Source: a virus
Length of the DNA stretch: 64,000 nucleotides
IMG/VR virus record: IMGVR_UViG_3300034418_004641
Location: 1-64,000 of that record
Direction: 5' to 3' (one strand)
Positions 61,787 through 64,000 of this stretch are shown here, in pieces. The notes under the pieces were generated by a model. The model searched no databases. It had not been told where the DNA came from and worked only from the letters and a program-made list of their open reading frames with translations. The number at the start of each line of letters is the position of its first letter. Within the stretch, counting starts at the first letter, position 1. Made by a program: the position numbers and the translations under genes.

Positions 61787-62336
61787 TTCCGCAGTCTTCT
61801 CCGCAATCGCAGTTTTCTAAATCTTCAACAATATCTACTGCTAAATCATACTTTCTTTTAGCAGCTTTGATATTTCCAAAAAGCAAGTCAGCCTTGGCTC
61901 CTCTAACCATAAACTCTGCTTGCATTATTTTATTTAAACAGCTAGAATCAGGAACGCACTCTAGGTTAAGACCCATAACTTGTTTCTGTATTCTTAATTC
62001 TAGCTTAACAGTTCTTAGGTAATTTCTTTCGTAAGAAAATTGAGTACCCTCGCATACATAGATTTTTATCTTGTAGATACCATCTGGAAGGTCAGGTAAA
62101 TCATCATCACATCCACTGGAACAACCATAGTTCAAAGAGGATGCGTTGTATGTCATCACTTTATTTTTACCGTAAGGATGTGTTACCGCTTTCTTAGAAC
62201 CAGGAATAGTTACATCTATATACGTAGGCTCATCTACTAGATGTTTCCATACAGATATATCTGCAATAATTAGTGTCCTAGCATCATAGGTAGGAAATAC
62301 TTCAAAATTTAATACTGGGTCTAATCCACTGCTCAT
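61761..62336 (-). CDS. Structural protein of unknown function (191 aa)
   Basis: Residues 1-115 are beta-like with PTYIDVTIPGSKKAVTHPYG and a Cys pair (GCSSGCDDDLPDLPDGIYKI); residues 120-180 are a helical repeat-like stretch (LNKIMQAEFMVRGAKADLLF; AKRKYDLAVDIVEDL) ending with a Cys cluster (CDCGEDC). The beta-plus-helical layout with a DGIYKIKI strand suits a baseplate or fibre adaptor. It overlaps neighbours by 4 and 26 nt. Not recognised beyond this. Confidence 0.5.
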   Translation of the reverse strand: MSSGLDPVLNFEVFPTYDARTLIIADISVWKHLVDEPTYIDVTIPGSKKAVTHPYGKNKVMTYNASSLNYGCSSGCDDDLPDLPDGIYKIKIYVCEGTQFSYERNYLRTVKLELRIQKQVMGLNLECVPDSSCLNKIMQAEFMVRGAKADLLFGNIKAAKRKYDLAVDIVEDLENCDCGEDCGNGHTTTSY

Positions 62337-62800
62337 TTCAATAGTTTAATAGTCGTTACTAAGGCTCCAACCTGTAGGAAGTTAAAACCTAAAGATGTCA
62401 TCCCGACTGACCTCCACCGATACCATTTTCTCACCGCCTTCTCTAGTTTGTCTTCAGTAACATCCGTATACTTTTTGAAACTCTTTTGTAAGTCCGTAGC
62501 AATTAATTTTAGAGAGTCTAGGTTTTCCAAAAGTGTTTCGTACTCCATCACAAACATATCAATGTTCCCTACAAGTGCATTGTAGCTTATTGTGAGAGAG
62601 TCTTTTATTTCGTTCAATAAAACATTTTCTCTACCTATCTCAAGAAGCCTTTTATAGTCGTCAGCATAGAACATCACATACGTGGTATCATCAGCTTCAA
62701 ACCTAAAGACCTCCATTGTCTCCACTATATTCGGGGATTCCTGAGAGTATGCTGTCCAAGGGAGTATTGCGAATAATAATAAGAGTAGAATCGGTTTCAT
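62333..62800 (-). CDS. Exported coiled-coil protein, o-spanin-like candidate (155 aa)
   Basis: A clear signal peptide (MKPILLLLLFAILPWTAYSQ, probable cleavage before ES), a charged coiled coil (residues ~50-120) and a hydrophobic C-terminus (SLGFNFLQVGALVTTIKLL). Its first 98 nt overlap the 3' end of the next upstream gene in another frame, an architecture typical of spanin pairs, in which an inner-membrane and an outer-membrane component are encoded by overlapping genes. No lipobox Cys follows the signal, so it is not a standard lipoprotein. Spanin assignment is inference. Confidence 0.55.
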   Translation of the reverse strand: MKPILLLLLFAILPWTAYSQESPNIVETMEVFRFEADDTTYVMFYADDYKRLLEIGRENVLLNEIKDSLTISYNALVGNIDMFVMEYETLLENLDSLKLIATDLQKSFKKYTDVTEDKLEKAVRKWYRWRSVGMTSLGFNFLQVGALVTTIKLLK

Positions 62801-63110
62801 AAATGTTTTCAGTTAGTAGGTTTTCAAAATTGGTTAATTCATTATAAATGCTTATTTGCAGACTGTCCATTTTAGACTGACTGCTTTTTATGTCTTTGGT
62901 CATTTCAAGAAGAGCATCAAGCTCTTGCTCTACTTTCTTACGCTTGTTGATAATGTCTTGGTCTATGTAACTGTCTTTTGAGTTGCAACCCTTAGTAAAC
63001 AGTATTCCTATCAAGATACATAGGATAGAAAGACGAAGGAGAAAGTCCAATATCTTGGCTCCTCCACGCTCTTCGAATTTACGTAAAATATTCTTAATAT
63101 CCAAATTCAT
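62703..63110 (-). CDS. Membrane-anchored coiled-coil protein, i-spanin-like candidate (135 aa)
   Basis: A membrane span at 20-40 (ILDFLLRLSILCILIGILFTKGC) is followed by a charged coiled coil (KKVEQELDALLEMTKDIKSSQ) and a Pro/Gly-rich end. The span is preceded by a basic N-terminus, giving N-in topology with a periplasmic coiled coil, as in inner-membrane spanins. The Cys just after the span could also be lipidated. Its end is overlapped by 98 nt with the exported protein gene. Together they may fuse inner and outer membranes at lysis. Confidence 0.55.
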   Translation of the reverse strand: MNLDIKNILRKFEERGGAKILDFLLRLSILCILIGILFTKGCNSKDSYIDQDIINKRKKVEQELDALLEMTKDIKSSQSKMDSLQISIYNELTNFENLLTENIYETDSTLIIIRNTPLDSILSGIPEYSGDNGGL

Positions 63111-63703
63111 TACAATATGTTTTGTATCTGACTGATGACGTTCCTGATTGCATCAAAATCCTCGTCATTTAGCGTTGCACCCATGTGAACGTCAACAGCC
63201 AAGAAGATGTAACAGAAATTGTTTTTATTGTGGATTTCCTTTACATGGAAGCAATGAGTTTCCCCGACTTTTTGTGCTACCAATAAAGGACGAAGTAATC
63301 CTTTTTTATTCAATTCCTTTACACTTCTCTTAGTTTTGCCATCTTGATATATTTCTTGTACCATATGTATGTATTCGTTATCAAGAGCTTGTTTGTTAAA
63401 TGTGTGAGTGAATTCTGTAGGGTTAATAATTGTTCCATACAAAAGTCCCTCTGGTTTTACAACAGTTCCACCGTTAGATACGTGAACAAGAACTGCTTTG
63501 TTTATGTTTGCTCTATTTTGTAAGAGCCTAGCTAATGTGTCTAGATGTAGTTTTGTAGACACTACCTGACCGAAGTTTGTCTCCTTCCTCCACTTCTTTG
63601 GTAGCATATATTTAAAGGCATCGAAGTTTGAGCTTACCACCCCTAGAATTCCACCTACAAAAACACTCAAAAGCCCTATAATGGCTATCCATAATTCAAT
63701 CAT
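63110..63703 (-). CDS. TM-anchored protein with GAF-like domain (197 aa)
   Basis: N-terminal membrane span (IAIIGLLSVFVGGILGVV) then a ~150-residue soluble domain with alternating strands and helices (KAVLVHVSNGG; HCFHVKEIHN; NFCYIFLAVDVHMG), the outline of a GAF/PAS-type domain. I recall similar small membrane proteins in marine phages near lysis genes. It shares its stop base with the spanin-like gene start. It could be a holin-associated regulator, but that is a guess. Confidence 0.5.
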   Translation of the reverse strand: MIELWIAIIGLLSVFVGGILGVVSSNFDAFKYMLPKKWRKETNFGQVVSTKLHLDTLARLLQNRANINKAVLVHVSNGGTVVKPEGLLYGTIINPTEFTHTFNKQALDNEYIHMVQEIYQDGKTKRSVKELNKKGLLRPLLVAQKVGETHCFHVKEIHNKNNFCYIFLAVDVHMGATLNDEDFDAIRNVISQIQNIL

Positions 63704-63714
63704 ATTTTCTTATT

Positions 63715-64000
63715 TTATGCTCCGTCATGTGCCCTTAAAAGGCTTAAATTAAAAGATATTGCTTCCGCTGTCAAATCAAAAGTACCTGAACCTTTAAACC
63801 TTACATCTAGTTTGTCACCTACTTGTAGATATTTTAAAAATGTTACTGCAAATGCACCTGATGCACTAACTCCTTGAAAAGACCTTATACTTTGACTTTC
63901 TGGTACTTCAACATCATTGTGAAATACCCCAGTTTCTACATCTACATTATTTTGGCTAACTGATACCGCAAACGCCCCGACAAATTGATATGTTCCTGGT
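63715..64000 (-). CDS. C-terminal part of a jelly-roll (C1q/TNF-like) structural protein (partial)
   Basis: The minus-strand frame is open from the window edge to TAA at 63715-63717, giving about 95 residues. Strands such as TYQFVGAFAVS, GVFHNDVEVP, SGAFAVTFLKYLQVGDKLDVRF and FDLTAEAISFNLSLLRAH with a KGSGTFDL turn are typical of C1q-like heads of phage fibres. The gene continues beyond 64000, so its full domain order is unknown. Confidence 0.6.
   Translation of the reverse strand, partial: PGTYQFVGAFAVSVSQNNVDVETGVFHNDVEVPESQSIRSFQGVSASGAFAVTFLKYLQVGDKLDVRFKGSGTFDLTAEAISFNLSLLRAHDGA

Overview
The window is part of a tailed-phage genome that very probably infects a marine Bacteroidota (flavobacterial) host. 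The DNA is AT-rich, almost fully coding, and starts lack Shine-Dalgarno sites. Four intergenic promoters share a Bacteroidota-type architecture: TTTG, exactly 20 nt, then TA-n-n-T-T-n-G-like. No terminase, portal, major capsid protein or RNA polymerase lies in the window. However, a block of ring/adaptor-like proteins, a 2362-aa muzzle/stabilisation-like protein and then a run of 0.8-3.4 kaa virion proteins recalls crAss-like (Crassvirales-type) podoviruses. That placement is inference from remembered family patterns, not a search.

Layout. Positions 1-16131 (+ strand) form a replication, nucleotide and lysis operon. In order it holds a PD-(D/E)XK nuclease, an SSB-like protein, class I ribonucleotide reductase NrdB/NrdA, a SET-domain protein, an HNH nuclease, an SF2 helicase, a family A DNA polymerase, a selfish RHH plus GIY-YIG cassette, an M23 peptidase, a DUF3310 protein, an amidase endolysin, a winged-helix-like protein, a DnaB-like helicase and an abundant-looking 131-aa protein closed by a perfect terminator. 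Positions 16185-64000 (- strand) form the late operon, converging on that terminator. Read in its own direction it holds a fibre/jelly-roll-like partial gene, three membrane proteins (spanin-like), small head-tail or fibre proteins with Cys-rich ends, a collagen-like fibre, three adaptor/ring-like proteins, the muzzle-like protein and seven very large virion (cargo/ejection) proteins.

How it fits together. NrdAB feed dNTPs to PolA/DnaB/SSB; the nucleases and SF2 helicase process DNA. M23 peptidase, amidase and the membrane-anchored late proteins would breach the Gram-negative envelope. The giant late proteins are likely carried in the capsid and ejected.

Most unusual features: (1) a GIY-YIG endonuclease whose last 27 codons are a diverged copy of the end of the adjacent DNA polymerase gene, preceded by a small RHH gene with its own nearly leaderless promoter; (2) a recurring Q-[D/N]-[G/A] Gly-rich motif scattered through four neighbouring giant virion proteins; (3) Cys-dense N-termini shared by fibre-region proteins; (4) a 3352-aa protein with a degenerate J-like segment and an internal duplication; (5) several single-TM micro-proteins not seen at normal ORF length cut-offs.
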